64,000 nt of DNA, taken from positions 1 through 64,000 of the forward strand of contig NZ_LZHT01000024.1 in the NCBI RefSeq assembly GCF_001667315.1, in the 5' to 3' direction. Positions 29,253 through 38,016 of the stretch are shown piece by piece; positions within the stretch are counted from its first letter, which is position 1; each line of letters begins with the position of its first letter. Source of the stretch: Mycobacterium sp. 852002-10029_SCH5224772 (GTDB lineage: Bacteria; Actinomycetota; Actinomycetes; Mycobacteriales; Mycobacteriaceae). A program made the translations under genes and the position numbers. A model generated the notes under the pieces. That model worked only from the letters and a program-made list of their open reading frames with translations, ran no database searches and was not told the DNA's origin.

Positions 29253-29708
29253 CGTCGCCGCCGGTCATCGTCAAGATGGTTCGGGTGAGGCGCAAGGACT
29301 TGATCTGCCAGCGACCGTCTCGCTTCTCATAGGTCTCGTGGTAGTGCCCGGCCCCGTACAACTCGCGGCCATCACCGAAGGTCAGCAGGTCCTCCATCGC
29401 CCAGATGCCGGTCGCGGTGGTGGCCGACGTGAGCGTGATCTCTGGGGTGTGACAGTGATGCTTGGTGGCAACCCCCTCAAGGCCCCCCATCACCATCGGT
29501 GCGAAGTTCACTGGCCCCCCTCCGCCCCTCTGTCGGATGGCGCGGTCTGGGGGTCTGCGCCGGCGGTGGACACCGCCATATCCAGGGTGACAACCAGGTC
29601 GGTGGTGAACACGTCGCGCCAGGACTCGAGGTCCTTGGTGTCCAGGAAACGGCAGTAGCGCGCCTTGAGTTGCCGGATGGCTTCCAGCTCGTCAGCCGCT
29701 GTCGTCAT
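29239..29708 (-). pseudogene. SnoaL-like (NTF2-fold) protein, frameshifted
   Basis: The first frame begins MTTAADELEAIRQLKARYC and ends at a stop in a G-rich stretch; the second continues VNFAPMVMGGLEGVATKHH to GRWQIKSLRLTRTIL. The break is in a run of six C on the plus strand (29515-29520). One added base gives 471 nt (156 residues), a normal length for SnoaL_4-type proteins with their conserved ARYCRFLDTKD and the KHH...TSAT strands. A homopolymer deletion or sequencing error is likely. It is divergent from the Rieske oxygenase, with a 19-bp site between. Confidence 0.85.
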
Positions 29709-29749
29709 CTCACTCCCTTGCCGCGCGCGGGCCGGACTGCTGAAATCTA

Positions 29750-29768
29750 TACTGTAATGGATTTAGTA
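29750..29768. promoter_or_regulatory. 19-bp inverted repeat, site C
   Basis: TACTGTAA-TGG-ATTTAGTA lies between the SnoaL-like gene (minus) and the Rieske oxygenase (plus), only 26 bases from the latter's GTG. One of nine related sites; position fits a repressor overlapping the promoter. Confidence 0.6.
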
Positions 29769-29793
29769 TCAATGATCACGGGAGGCGCTGGCT

Positions 29794-30801
29794 GTGAAAG
29801 TCCCATTTACCTGGAAGGTCACCGGCTGGTTCATGGTCGGCTGGTCCCCGGAGTTTCCCGTCGGCGAGGTCCGGCCGTTGCACTATTTCGGTGAGGACCT
29901 GGTGGCTTACCGCGACGAGCAGGGCGAGCTGCACGTTTTGGAAGCGCACTGCAAGCACCTCGGCGCCCACATCGGCCACGGCGGCAAGGTGGTCGGCGAC
30001 TGCGTCGAGTGCCCGTTCCACGGCTGGCGCTGGGGCCCGGACGGCTGCAACAAATACATCCCCTACCAGCCGGACCGGCCCAACCGCGGGCTACGGCTGC
30101 AGGTGTATCCCGTCCGGGAGCAATACGACTGCGTGTTCATCTGGCACCACCCCGACGGCAAGGAGCCGCAGTGGGAGATGCCGGATATCTTCCGCAAATT
30201 CCCGCAATTCGAAACCGATCCGGCGCAGTACTACCGGGCGTATCCGGAGTTTTCCCGACGGGCGGAGCGCGAACCGGTGCATCCGCAGATCGTCGCCGAA
30301 AATGCCCCCGACAGCGCCCATTTCGAGTACGTGCACCACGCCACCGTGACGCCCCGGGTGCTGGACTGGAAGATCGTCGACCAGGAGTGGCAGTTCATCG
30401 CGGGGTGGCCGGACGCGCGCAGCGACAATCCCGACGACCTCGCGTTGCGGTTCCACAGCCACCTGTTCGGGCTCGGCGGGGCGATCAGCGTCTTCGAAGG
30501 CGCGCAGAACCATCGGCTGATCTTCACCTGCACACCGGTCGACGACGAATGCTCGGACCTGTTCTACTCGATCTGGTGGCCGCGAATCCCCGGCGATGAC
30601 TCCCCCGTGCCCGAAGGCAAGCTGCGCGACCTCATCGAAAACCAGTTCCTGTCCACCGTGTTCGACGACCTGCAAATCTGGCGCTACCAGAAGTATGTGG
30701 AGCACCCCGCGCTCTCGAAGACCGACGCGAAAGGATATATGGCGCTGCGGAAGTGGGCGACGCAATTCTATGACGTCGCGCCGGTGGGCGCCCCCGCATG
30801 A
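29794..30801 (+). CDS. Rieske non-heme iron oxygenase, KshA-like
   Basis: The 335-residue oxygenase has a Rieske [2Fe-2S] site with Cys53-x-His55 and Cys73-x2-His76 (CPFHGWRWGPDG), and a mononuclear iron site in NAPDSAHFEYVHH with Asp173, His176 and His181. The layout and the WRWG stretch resemble KshA, the oxygenase of 3-ketosteroid 9-alpha-hydroxylase; sequence identity to KshA is only partial by eye, so substrate may differ. A reductase (KshB) is not encoded here. GTG at 29794 follows GGGAGGCG. It is first in an operon with genes at 30798, 31424 and 32053, all coupled by overlaps. Confidence 0.9.
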   Translation: MKVPFTWKVTGWFMVGWSPEFPVGEVRPLHYFGEDLVAYRDEQGELHVLEAHCKHLGAHIGHGGKVVGDCVECPFHGWRWGPDGCNKYIPYQPDRPNRGLRLQVYPVREQYDCVFIWHHPDGKEPQWEMPDIFRKFPQFETDPAQYYRAYPEFSRRAEREPVHPQIVAENAPDSAHFEYVHHATVTPRVLDWKIVDQEWQFIAGWPDARSDNPDDLALRFHSHLFGLGGAISVFEGAQNHRLIFTCTPVDDECSDLFYSIWWPRIPGDDSPVPEGKLRDLIENQFLSTVFDDLQIWRYQKYVEHPALSKTDAKGYMALRKWATQFYDVAPVGAPA

Positions 30802-31427
30802 CGGACCGGCTGGCGGGACTGGCCGCACCCGAGCACACCGCGATCGTCACCCAGGAGTGCCAGGGCGCGGTGATGGGTCCCGACGCCGGACTGGCCGTGC
30901 TCGCCGAGGAAGCCCGCCGCGAGGCGCTGCCCAACATCGCGCGCCTGCTGCCCGCGGCCCGCGCGGCGGGGGTGCGCGTCGTGCACTGCCTGGTGCAGCG
31001 GCGGCCCGACGGCCTCGGCTCCAACCACAACGCGAAGATCTTCGCGATGAGCGGCGGCAACCGGGTGGACATCACACCCGGCACGCCGGGCGCGGAATTG
31101 CTGCCCGAATTGGGGCCGGAGCCTTCGGATTTGGTGCTGCGCCGCTGGCACGGTGTCGGCCCGATGGGCGGCACCGATCTGGACGCGGTGCTGCGCAACC
31201 TGGGGGTGTCGACCATCGTCGTGGTGGGCGTTTCACTCAACATCGCGATTCCCAACCTCGTCATGGACGCCGTCAACGCCGCCTACCGGGTGGTCCTCCC
31301 CCGCGACGCGGTCGCCGGCATACCCGCCGACTATGGTGCAGCGATGATCGCCAACACGCTGTCGCTGCTGGCCACCGTCACCAACACCGACGACGTGCTC
31401 CGGGCTTGGGACGAGGCAGCGCGATGA
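30798..31427 (+). CDS. Isochorismatase-fold protein lacking catalytic Cys
   Basis: The 209-residue protein has the isochorismatase/cysteine-hydrolase layout: a first strand AIVTQECQG, RVVHCLVQRR, a HGVGPMGGTDLDAVLRNLG segment and VVVGVSLNIAIPN. In active members the triad is Asp-Lys-Cys. Here the Asp position is Glu20 (QECQG), the Lys position lies in an R-R-W context, and the Cys position (normally N-V-C-V) is Ala150. It should not be a normal cysteine hydrolase. ATG overlaps the upstream TGA (ATGA), and the next gene overlaps likewise, so it is part of the Rieske operon. Confidence 0.85.
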   Translation: MTDRLAGLAAPEHTAIVTQECQGAVMGPDAGLAVLAEEARREALPNIARLLPAARAAGVRVVHCLVQRRPDGLGSNHNAKIFAMSGGNRVDITPGTPGAELLPELGPEPSDLVLRRWHGVGPMGGTDLDAVLRNLGVSTIVVVGVSLNIAIPNLVMDAVNAAYRVVLPRDAVAGIPADYGAAMIANTLSLLATVTNTDDVLRAWDEAAR

Positions 31428-32044
31428 CCGACACAGCGCCGGACGTTCGCGGCGGATTCCCCGACTTCAAACCCGTCGAGGACGCCCCCGCGGAGCTGGG
31501 CCCGTTCGTCGCCGCGCTGCGTCGCCTGCAGGACCTGACCGTGTCCACCAAGCCCGACCCCGCGCTGTGGGCCGCCGCGACCGTGCACCTGGAGAATGCC
31601 TGCGCGCTACTGGATGGCCACCAGGTCCCGGAGATCGAGGCGGTGGCCGGCCGGGTGCTGACCCTGCCCGGGTTGGCCCATCCCCTGATGCCGCCCTGGA
31701 TGGTGACCGAGTCTGGTCCCGACGGCGTGCAGATGGCCGGTCATTTCACCACGTCGCACATCGGCGGGAACCGGGCCGTGCACGGCGGCATGATCCCGCT
31801 GTTCTACGACTGGCTGTTCGGCATGGTGGTCTCCACCGCGAACTGTCCACCCACCCGTACGGCGTTTCTGCACGTGGATTACCGCAACATCACCCCGATC
31901 GACCAGCCGCTGACCGCCCGCGGCCGCATCACCAACGCCGACGGCCGGAAAATTTTCATTGACGCTACTATGACAGACGCCGACGGCACGCTGCTCAGCG
32001 AAGCCAACGGCCTGATGGTTCGCCTGCTACCCCACCAGCCGTGA
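31424..32044 (+). CDS. PaaI-type hotdog thioesterase
   Basis: A 206-residue protein with a single hotdog domain in its second half: GGNRAVHGGMIPLFYDWLFG, with the HGG motif that binds the acyl-CoA in PaaI-type thioesterases, then RTAFLHVDYRNITP and LLSEANGLMVRL. The first 90 residues are helical and lack a known motif. It would release free acids from CoA esters, or bind them. ATG overlaps the upstream TGA; the stop is overlapped by a GTG upstream of the ligase start. Confidence 0.85.
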   Translation: MTDTAPDVRGGFPDFKPVEDAPAELGPFVAALRRLQDLTVSTKPDPALWAAATVHLENACALLDGHQVPEIEAVAGRVLTLPGLAHPLMPPWMVTESGPDGVQMAGHFTTSHIGGNRAVHGGMIPLFYDWLFGMVVSTANCPPTRTAFLHVDYRNITPIDQPLTARGRITNADGRKIFIDATMTDADGTLLSEANGLMVRLLPHQP

Positions 32045-32052
32045 GAGGCACG

Positions 32053-33705
32053 ATGTCCGACACCACAACAACATTCACGGTGCCGGCGGTCGCGAAGGCC
32101 GTCGCGGCCGCCATCCCCGACCGCGAGCTCATCATCCAGGGGGAACGCCGCTACACCTACGCGCAGGTGATCGACCGCTCGAACCGGCTCGCCGCCTACC
32201 TGCACTCGCAAGGGCTGGGGTGTCACACCGAGCGCTCCGCGCTGGCCGGCCATGAGGTGGGCCAAGACCTGCTCGGTCTCTACGCCTACAACGGGAACGA
32301 ATTCGTCGAGGCATTGCTGGGCGCCTTCCAGGCGCGGGTTGCCCCGTTCAACGTCAACTTCCGCTACGTGAAAAGCGAGCTCCAGTATCTGCTGGCGGAT
32401 TCGGGGGCCACCGCGCTGCTCTACCACGCCGCGTTCGCACCGCGCGTGGCCGAGATCCTCCCGGCCCTTCCGCAGCTACGGGTGCTGATCCAGATCGCCG
32501 ACGACTCGGGCAACGACTTGCTCGACGGCGCAGTCGATTACGAGGCCGCCCTGGCTTCCGTGTCCCCGGAGCCGCCGCCGGTGCAGCACTGTGCCGACGA
32601 CCTGTATGTCCTGTACACCGGGGGCACGACGGGGATGCCGAAAGGCGTGCTGTGGCGCCAGCACGACATCTTCATGACGTCCTTCGGCGGGCGCAACCTC
32701 ATGACCGGCGAGCCCTCGGCATCCATCGACGAGATCGTCGAGCACGCCGCCGCGGGCCCGGGCACCAAGCTGATGATCCTGCCCCCGCTGATCCATGGTG
32801 CGGCCCAGTGGAGCGTGATGACGGCCATCACCACGGGGCAATCCGTCGTCTTCCCCACGGTCGTCGATCATCTGGACGCCGACGACGTGGTGCGCACCAT
32901 CGAGCGGGAGAAGGTCATGGTGGTCACGGTGGTCGGTGACGCGATGGCGCGCCCGCTGGTCGCCGCCATCGAGAAGGGGATCGCCGACGTGTCGTCGCTG
33001 GCGGTCGTCGCCAACGGCGGTGCCCTGCTGACCCCGTACGTCAAGCAGCGCTTGATCGAAGTGCTGCCGAACGCCGTTGTCGTCGACGGCGTCGGGTCGT
33101 CGGAGACGGGCGCGCAAATGCATCACATGTCCACCTCGGGGGCGGTCGCGACCGGCACGTTCAACGCCGGGCCGGACACCTTCGTGGCCGCCGAGGACCT
33201 GACGGCCATCCTGGAACCCGGGCACGACGGGATGGGCTGGCTGGCCCAACGAGGCTACGTTCCACTGGGCTACAAGGGCGATGCGGCCAAGACGGCCAAG
33301 ACTTTTCCGGTCATCGACGGCATCCGCTACGCCGTGCCGGGTGACCGTGCGCGCCACGGCACCGACGGCTCCATCGAATTGCTGGGCCGCGACTCGGTGA
33401 CCATCAACTCCGGCGGCGAAAAGATCTTCGTCGAGGAGGTCGAAACGGCGATCGCATCGCATCCCGCGGTGGCCGACGTGGTGGTTGCCGGGCGGCCGAG
33501 CGAGCGGTGGGGCCAGGAGGTCGTCGCCGTCGTGGCGGTCGCCGAAGGCGCCAGTGTCGATGCCGACGAGTTGGTCGCCCACGCCTCAAACTCTTTGGCG
33601 CGCTACAAACTTCCCAAGGCGATCGTCTTCCGCGCGGTCATCGTTCGCAGCCCGTCGGGCAAGGCCGACTACGGGTGGGCGCGTGAGCAAGCGGTGAACG
33701 GTTAA
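32053..33705 (+). CDS. Acyl-CoA ligase, FadD19-like
   Basis: The 550-residue adenylate-forming ligase contains NVNFRYVKSELQYLL, YTGGTTGMPKGVLWRQ, PPLIHGAAQW, GSSETGAQM, LGRDSVTINSGGEKIF and the C-terminal SPSGKADYGWA catalytic lysine. These stretches resemble FadD19, the steroid side-chain CoA ligase of mycobacteria, more than the generic FadDs. ATG at 32053 is preferred; GTG at 32041 overlaps the upstream stop and is possible. As the last gene of the Rieske operon it would activate a carboxylic acid, perhaps on a polycyclic substrate (inference). The ligase at 49229 is a close relative. Confidence 0.88.
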   Translation: MSDTTTTFTVPAVAKAVAAAIPDRELIIQGERRYTYAQVIDRSNRLAAYLHSQGLGCHTERSALAGHEVGQDLLGLYAYNGNEFVEALLGAFQARVAPFNVNFRYVKSELQYLLADSGATALLYHAAFAPRVAEILPALPQLRVLIQIADDSGNDLLDGAVDYEAALASVSPEPPPVQHCADDLYVLYTGGTTGMPKGVLWRQHDIFMTSFGGRNLMTGEPSASIDEIVEHAAAGPGTKLMILPPLIHGAAQWSVMTAITTGQSVVFPTVVDHLDADDVVRTIEREKVMVVTVVGDAMARPLVAAIEKGIADVSSLAVVANGGALLTPYVKQRLIEVLPNAVVVDGVGSSETGAQMHHMSTSGAVATGTFNAGPDTFVAAEDLTAILEPGHDGMGWLAQRGYVPLGYKGDAAKTAKTFPVIDGIRYAVPGDRARHGTDGSIELLGRDSVTINSGGEKIFVEEVETAIASHPAVADVVVAGRPSERWGQEVVAVVAVAEGASVDADELVAHASNSLARYKLPKAIVFRAVIVRSPSGKADYGWAREQAVNG

Positions 33706-33767
33706 CCGCGCCGAGGCGTTGATAAGAGCTGCGAGGCAGGGGAATTCGTGGTTCGGTAGCCGGTGCA

Positions 33768-34730
33768 TCAATGCCCCTCTACGGTCGCGCCGCCCCGCGA
33801 CATCCCCGCCGAGCGTTCGGCGAAGGTTTCCAGTGCAGCGCGGAACTGCCGCTCAACACGTGAGACCAAGTCGGCAACCGTAACTATCCCGTCCACGCAG
33901 GCGGCGCTGTGACCGGCGCTGTAGCGCACGCTGGCCTCCCCGGAGCGGTGGTGTGCGGACGCACCCAACCGCGACATATGAAATCCTGCGTCGGTCGCGG
34001 GCGCTATCGCCGGTTCCGTTGCGCGGATCATGCTGGTGGGCAGGCCGGTGAATTCGCTTGTCAACTCGATGTCGTCGATGCTCGCCGCCACAACGGCGTT
34101 CTTCCAGCCCGGCGGCGCGGCGCTTTCGGCGGTGGCGATGAATGGGGTGCCCATATAAACGAGGTCATAGCCGGCAACGAGCGCGGCAAGCAGGCTCGCG
34201 CCGTCGGGCACCCCGCCGGCAAGGATCATCGGCCCGTCCCACACCCGCCGTACCGCACGCGCAAAGACGAGCGGGTTGGCCCAGCCGGTTTGCCCGCCGC
34301 CACCGGCCGTGAGTAGCACGAGGCCGTCGGCGCCCGCAGCGATCGCCCTTTCGACGTGGCGCATCGACGCAACATCCGAGAGGACCAGAATTCCTGCCTC
34401 ATGCAGGGGCCCGACGACGGGTTGCGGCGAACCGACGCTGGTAATCACAGCGGGAACTCGGCGTGCGGTGATGACAGCCAGATCATCGGCCAGCCGAGCA
34501 TTTGACTTGTGCACCACCAGGTTAGGGATCGCCGGACCCGGCAAGCCGTTCAGTCCGGCTAGCCACCGGTCTACTTCGGCCGGGGCTCCGGCGTTGTGCA
34601 CCGGGAAAGAACCCCCGATTCCGGCCGCCGCGGCCGCATTGACGATGTCGAATCCCGACACTGCCGTCATTGGCGCCGCGATCAGCGGGATGCGAAATCG
34701 CGAGGAAAAAGACGCCCACGTAGTATTCAT
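33768..34730 (-). CDS. Nitronate monooxygenase/2-nitropropane dioxygenase-like flavoprotein
   Basis: The 320-residue FMN TIM-barrel protein begins RIPLIAAPMTAVSGFDIVNA and carries IGGSFPVHNAG, GADGLVLLTAGGGGQTG and MILAGGVPDGASLLAALVAG, the phosphate/FMN-binding patterns of the NMO family, which also includes enoyl reductase FabK-type enzymes. A natural substrate is not predictable. ATG at 34730 is used; the longer frame to 34838 crosses the divergent CoA-transferase start. The 56-base divergent spacer carries a TACTTT/AAAGTA inverted repeat. Confidence 0.85.
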   Translation of the reverse strand: MNTTWASFSSRFRIPLIAAPMTAVSGFDIVNAAAAAGIGGSFPVHNAGAPAEVDRWLAGLNGLPGPAIPNLVVHKSNARLADDLAVITARRVPAVITSVGSPQPVVGPLHEAGILVLSDVASMRHVERAIAAGADGLVLLTAGGGGQTGWANPLVFARAVRRVWDGPMILAGGVPDGASLLAALVAGYDLVYMGTPFIATAESAAPPGWKNAVVAASIDDIELTSEFTGLPTSMIRATEPAIAPATDAGFHMSRLGASAHHRSGEASVRYSAGHSAACVDGIVTVADLVSRVERQFRAALETFAERSAGMSRGGATVEGH

Positions 34731-34740
34731 CGTCACAATA

Positions 34741-34760
34741 TACTTTCTACATATAAAGTA
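34741..34760. promoter_or_regulatory. Inverted repeat TACTTT-N8-AAAGTA
   Basis: A 20-base AT-rich inverted repeat in the 56-base spacer between divergent genes. It resembles the 19-bp family (TAC and GTA ends) but has a different core and a longer spacing. It may be a variant operator or overlap the -10 elements. Confidence 0.4.
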
Positions 34761-34786
34761 ACTTTGAGGGTGTTGGAGGTGGCCGG

Positions 34787-35977
34787 ATGAACCAGGGCCC
34801 GATGCACGGGGTGCGCATCCTGGATCTATCGATCGCACTGACCGGCCCGTACGCGGTGGCCCTGCTCGCCGATCAGGGTGCTGATGTCATCAAGCTCGAG
34901 CGGCCCGGGATCGGCGACATTGCCCGCTATCTCGGGGTCAGCGTGAACGGCATGTCAGCGCTCTACCTGATGTGCAACCGCGGCAAACGCTCAATCACGG
35001 TCGATTTGCGGCACGCGGAGGGCGCAAATATCGTGCGACAGTTGGCTGCCCACGCGGATGTGGTGGTGCAGAACTTCCGGCCCGGGGTGGTCGATCGCCT
35101 CGGCATCGGCTACGACGATATCCGCGCGGTCAATCCCGAGGTGGTGTACGCGTCACTGTCCGGGTTCGGCAGCCAGGGGCCTTACCGCGACCGCAGCGCG
35201 TATGACACCGTGATTCAGGCATACGCCGGGTTGGCCGCAAATCAGGCCGATCCCGCCGACGGGGTACCGCTATTTCTTCGGCAGACGGCTGCCGACAAGG
35301 TGACCGCTTTGTATGCGTGCCAGGCCATCACAGCGGCGCTCTTTGCCCGCGACCGTGGCAATGGCGGCCAGCATCTCGAACTGTCGATGGCCGACGCGGT
35401 GGTGTCCTTCCTCTGGGCCGACGCCGCCGGCAACGAAGTCCTGCTCGACTCCGATCACAGCCAGCATTCCAGTTTCGTTGCCGGGTTCGCCCCGTTTCGC
35501 TTCACCGACGGCTGGGGCATCGTCACGCCCACCACCGAACGGGACTTCTCCGGGATGTGTCGCGCGTTCGAGGTCGACGGCTGGGATGATCCGCGCATCG
35601 CGACGATGGCAGAGCGCAACAAGAACCGTGATGTGGCTGAACATTTGGTCGATCTGTGTTACGCCAAGGCCGCCAACATGACGATGGACCAGGCGACCAC
35701 GCGACTGGACGCCGAGCGGGTGCCATTCGCGATGGTGCTGCGTCCCGATCAACTCCCCGACGATCCACACGCCCAGGCGATCGGGCTGTTCGAAGAGCGG
35801 GAACACCCGATCGCCGGACGGATCCGGCTGCCCCGCCATCCCGCCCGCTTCGCGGTCACACCGGCGACGTTCGCGGCCAACTCTCCGGGTCTGGGTGAAC
35901 ACACCGACGACGTGCTGACCGAACTCGGTTTGGGCGGACGCATTACGGAGTTGCGGGCGTGCGGCGCAATTGCCTGA
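34787..35977 (+). CDS. CaiB/BaiF (class III) CoA-transferase
   Basis: The 396-residue protein begins MHGVRILDLSIALTGPYAVALLADQGADVIKLERP, split here as RILDLS, TGPYA and LLADQGADVIK, and has the active-site segment RDRSAYDTVIQAYAGL with Asp140 as the expected nucleophile. Class III CoA-transferases move CoA between organic acids, so this is a ligase-independent way to activate a substrate. ATG at 34787 is followed by the MHGVRIL start typical of the family. It converges with the TetR gene, ends nine bases apart. Related but not close to the 43729 product. Confidence 0.92.
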   Translation: MNQGPMHGVRILDLSIALTGPYAVALLADQGADVIKLERPGIGDIARYLGVSVNGMSALYLMCNRGKRSITVDLRHAEGANIVRQLAAHADVVVQNFRPGVVDRLGIGYDDIRAVNPEVVYASLSGFGSQGPYRDRSAYDTVIQAYAGLAANQADPADGVPLFLRQTAADKVTALYACQAITAALFARDRGNGGQHLELSMADAVVSFLWADAAGNEVLLDSDHSQHSSFVAGFAPFRFTDGWGIVTPTTERDFSGMCRAFEVDGWDDPRIATMAERNKNRDVAEHLVDLCYAKAANMTMDQATTRLDAERVPFAMVLRPDQLPDDPHAQAIGLFEEREHPIAGRIRLPRHPARFAVTPATFAANSPGLGEHTDDVLTELGLGGRITELRACGAIA

Positions 35978-35986
35978 ACCGAGCGG

Positions 35987-36598
35987 CTACGGCGACAGCA
36001 GTCCGCGCACGGCCTGCACGGCGCGATCCGTCGCCACGGACACCGACACCGCGCCGGGGTCCAACAACTGCTGCATGGCGACCCCTCGCAGCAGCCCCAC
36101 GATGACGAATGCGGTGTTCTGGCAATCGATGTCGACGCGAGCACGGCCGGCCGCACGGGCGACGATTTGGGCGACCCCGGCCCGGAAGTGCCGGTCCCAC
36201 TCGATGCGCGACGCGCGAAGATCCGGCGCCCCGGCGATGGCCTGGGCCCACAGCACCACATGCACCCGCGCTATGGGATCGGTGCTGGTCACCAATCTGA
36301 GGTACGTCTCGATGAAAGTTTTCACACTGTCGACGCCCTCCGCCTTGGCGACGGCCGGCTCGATGTGGCTGCGGTAGAGCTCATCGACCACGTCGTTGAG
36401 CCGATCGATGAGCGCGGCCTTCGTGCCGAACAAATGGGTGACCAGCGCATGGCTGTAACCTGCGCGCTGGCCGATCGCGGCAAGCGACAGTTGCCCGAAG
36501 CCGCGCTCGACAATCAGTGCCGCCGTCGCGGTGACCAACTTGTGCTCGCTTTCCGCTCGCCGCTCCCGTTGCGTTCGCCGTCCGCTCCGCTGTGTCAT
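35987..36598 (-). CDS. TetR-family transcriptional regulator
   Basis: The 203-residue protein has a TetR N-terminal domain (TATAALIVERGFGQLSLAAIG, helix-turn-helix through QRAGYSHALVTHLFGTKAAL) and an all-helical ligand-binding C-terminus. It is divergent from the SRPBCC gene, with a good 19-bp inverted repeat (36669-36687) in between, which suggests autoregulation and makes it a candidate regulator of the regulon. ATG at 36598 is used; GTG at 36607 in the same frame is an alternative. The ligand is likely a pathway acyl-CoA or substrate (inference). Confidence 0.88.
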   Translation of the reverse strand: MTQRSGRRTQRERRAESEHKLVTATAALIVERGFGQLSLAAIGQRAGYSHALVTHLFGTKAALIDRLNDVVDELYRSHIEPAVAKAEGVDSVKTFIETYLRLVTSTDPIARVHVVLWAQAIAGAPDLRASRIEWDRHFRAGVAQIVARAAGRARVDIDCQNTAFVIVGLLRGVAMQQLLDPGAVSVSVATDRAVQAVRGLLSP

Positions 36599-36668
36599 CG
36601 ACGGCACGATATACCCGGCGGCCCACGCGATGCAGTATCGCGACTACGGAAAGCAGTACAAAAAGGAA

Positions 36669-36687
36669 TACCGTGATGGCAACGGTA
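36669..36687. promoter_or_regulatory. 19-bp inverted repeat, site D
   Basis: TACCGTGA-TGG-CAACGGTA has perfect 6-bp arms (TACCGT/ACGGTA). It lies between the TetR gene (36598) and the SRPBCC gene (36692), five bases from the latter's ATG, so binding could block translation start or transcription of both. Confidence 0.6.
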
Positions 36688-36691
36688 GGCT

Positions 36692-37177
36692 ATGGTGGAC
36701 GTCGTGCCACCACCGCAGAAGGACGAGATACTAACGGCATCGACCGAGGTGCGAGCCTCTGCGGATCAGATTTACGCCGTCGTCTCGAACGTCACGCGAA
36801 TCCCGGAATGGAGCCCCGAGACGACGCGCGCAAAGTGGCTGGCGCCGAATCGCTTCCAGGCCTGGAACCGCAGGCGGCTGGGCCGGTGGCGCACCATGGC
36901 GAACGTCGTTGACGCCGTGCCGGGACAGAGATTTGCCTTCGTCGTTCAGGCCATGGGTGGGGACTGGACGCAGTGGACGTACGTCATCGAGCCCGGTTCC
37001 GCCGCCGGCGCGACGCGTCTCACCGAAGAGTTCCGAATGTGCGTTGGGTTGCCTTTGAGCGTCGTGGTGTTCGAGCACCTTTTCTTGTTCGTCCGGGACC
37101 GTCGTCAGGACCTGCAAAAGAACCTTGATCTTTCGGTGGAGCGAATCAAAGCGATTGTGGAAGCAGAGAATTCATGA
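36692..37177 (+). CDS. SRPBCC/polyketide-cyclase-like protein
   Basis: The 161-residue START-like protein begins with ASTEVRASADQIYAVVSNV, then RIPEWSPETTRAKWL and DAVPGQRFAFVVQAMGG. Such helix-grip proteins bind hydrophobic ligands such as sterols, polyketides or lipids. ATG at 36692 has only a weak GGTAGGC upstream and sits next to the operator D; a GTG at 36701 is possible. The stop overlaps the SDR start (ATGA), so both form one operon. Confidence 0.82.
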   Translation: MVDVVPPPQKDEILTASTEVRASADQIYAVVSNVTRIPEWSPETTRAKWLAPNRFQAWNRRRLGRWRTMANVVDAVPGQRFAFVVQAMGGDWTQWTYVIEPGSAAGATRLTEEFRMCVGLPLSVVVFEHLFLFVRDRRQDLQKNLDLSVERIKAIVEAENS

Positions 37178-38016
37178 AGCATCAGGGGCGTATCGCTGTG
37201 GTCACGGGCGCGGGCTCCGGCATCGGCCGCGCGTTGACGCTGGCGCTCACCGCGAACGGGGCGCATGTCGCGGCTTCCGACATCGACGAAAATGGCCTGG
37301 CCAAGACCCAGGACGCGTGTCGGCCCGGCCAGGTCACGTCCTACCGGGTCGACGTGGCGGACCGGGACGCGGTGCTGGGCTTCGCCGAGGACGTGCGCGG
37401 GCAGCTCGGGCCGGCCTCGATGTTGTTCAACAATGCCGGAGTTGACCTGTTCGCGAGCGTGGCAGACATGTCGTGGACCGATTTCGATTGGCTCATCGGC
37501 ATCAACGTCGGCGGCGTCGTCAATGGGACCAAGGCGTTCTTGCCGCAGCTGATCGAGTCCGGCACTTCGGAGCGCCCCGCGCGGTTGGTGAACCTGTCCA
37601 GTGCCTTCGGTTTGATCGCGGTGCCGTATCAAGGTGCCTACAGCACGGCGAAGTTCGCGGTGCGAGGTTTCACCGAGGCGCTGCGCCAGGAAATGATCAT
37701 CGAACGCCATCCGGTGACGGTGCACTGCGTGCACCCCGGCGTCGTGCGAACCAACTTCGGGACCAACATGCGCGCCGCCGATACCGAGGACCCCGACATG
37801 GCGGCGAAACTCTTTGCGCGCGCGGCTCTCACCTCCCCCGAGAAAGCGGCGCGCCTCATTCTGCGTGGCGCCGAGAAAAACCGGGCCAGAATCCTCATCG
37901 GGCCCGACGGGCGCGTGATGGCGGCGATGCCCCGGCTGCTAGGCGCGCGCTATGCCGCTTTGCAGGCCTATGCCGCGAGGGCGACCAACGCCCGCTCGGG
38001 GCGCGCCGGCGCTTGA
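37174..38016 (+). CDS. Short-chain dehydrogenase/reductase
   Basis: The 280-residue SDR has TGAGSGIGRALTLAL (cofactor), NNAGVDLFA, the catalytic Ser in VNLSSAFG, and the YSTAK Tyr/Lys pair. It is of classical type with a C-terminal extension. It would oxidise a hydroxy group, for example on a beta-hydroxyacyl-CoA or steroid-like alcohol. ATG at 37174 overlaps the upstream TGA. Its end lies inside a 17-bp direct repeat shared with the convergent aldehyde dehydrogenase. Confidence 0.93.
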   Translation: MKHQGRIAVVTGAGSGIGRALTLALTANGAHVAASDIDENGLAKTQDACRPGQVTSYRVDVADRDAVLGFAEDVRGQLGPASMLFNNAGVDLFASVADMSWTDFDWLIGINVGGVVNGTKAFLPQLIESGTSERPARLVNLSSAFGLIAVPYQGAYSTAKFAVRGFTEALRQEMIIERHPVTVHCVHPGVVRTNFGTNMRAADTEDPDMAAKLFARAALTSPEKAARLILRGAEKNRARILIGPDGRVMAAMPRLLGARYAALQAYAARATNARSGRAGA

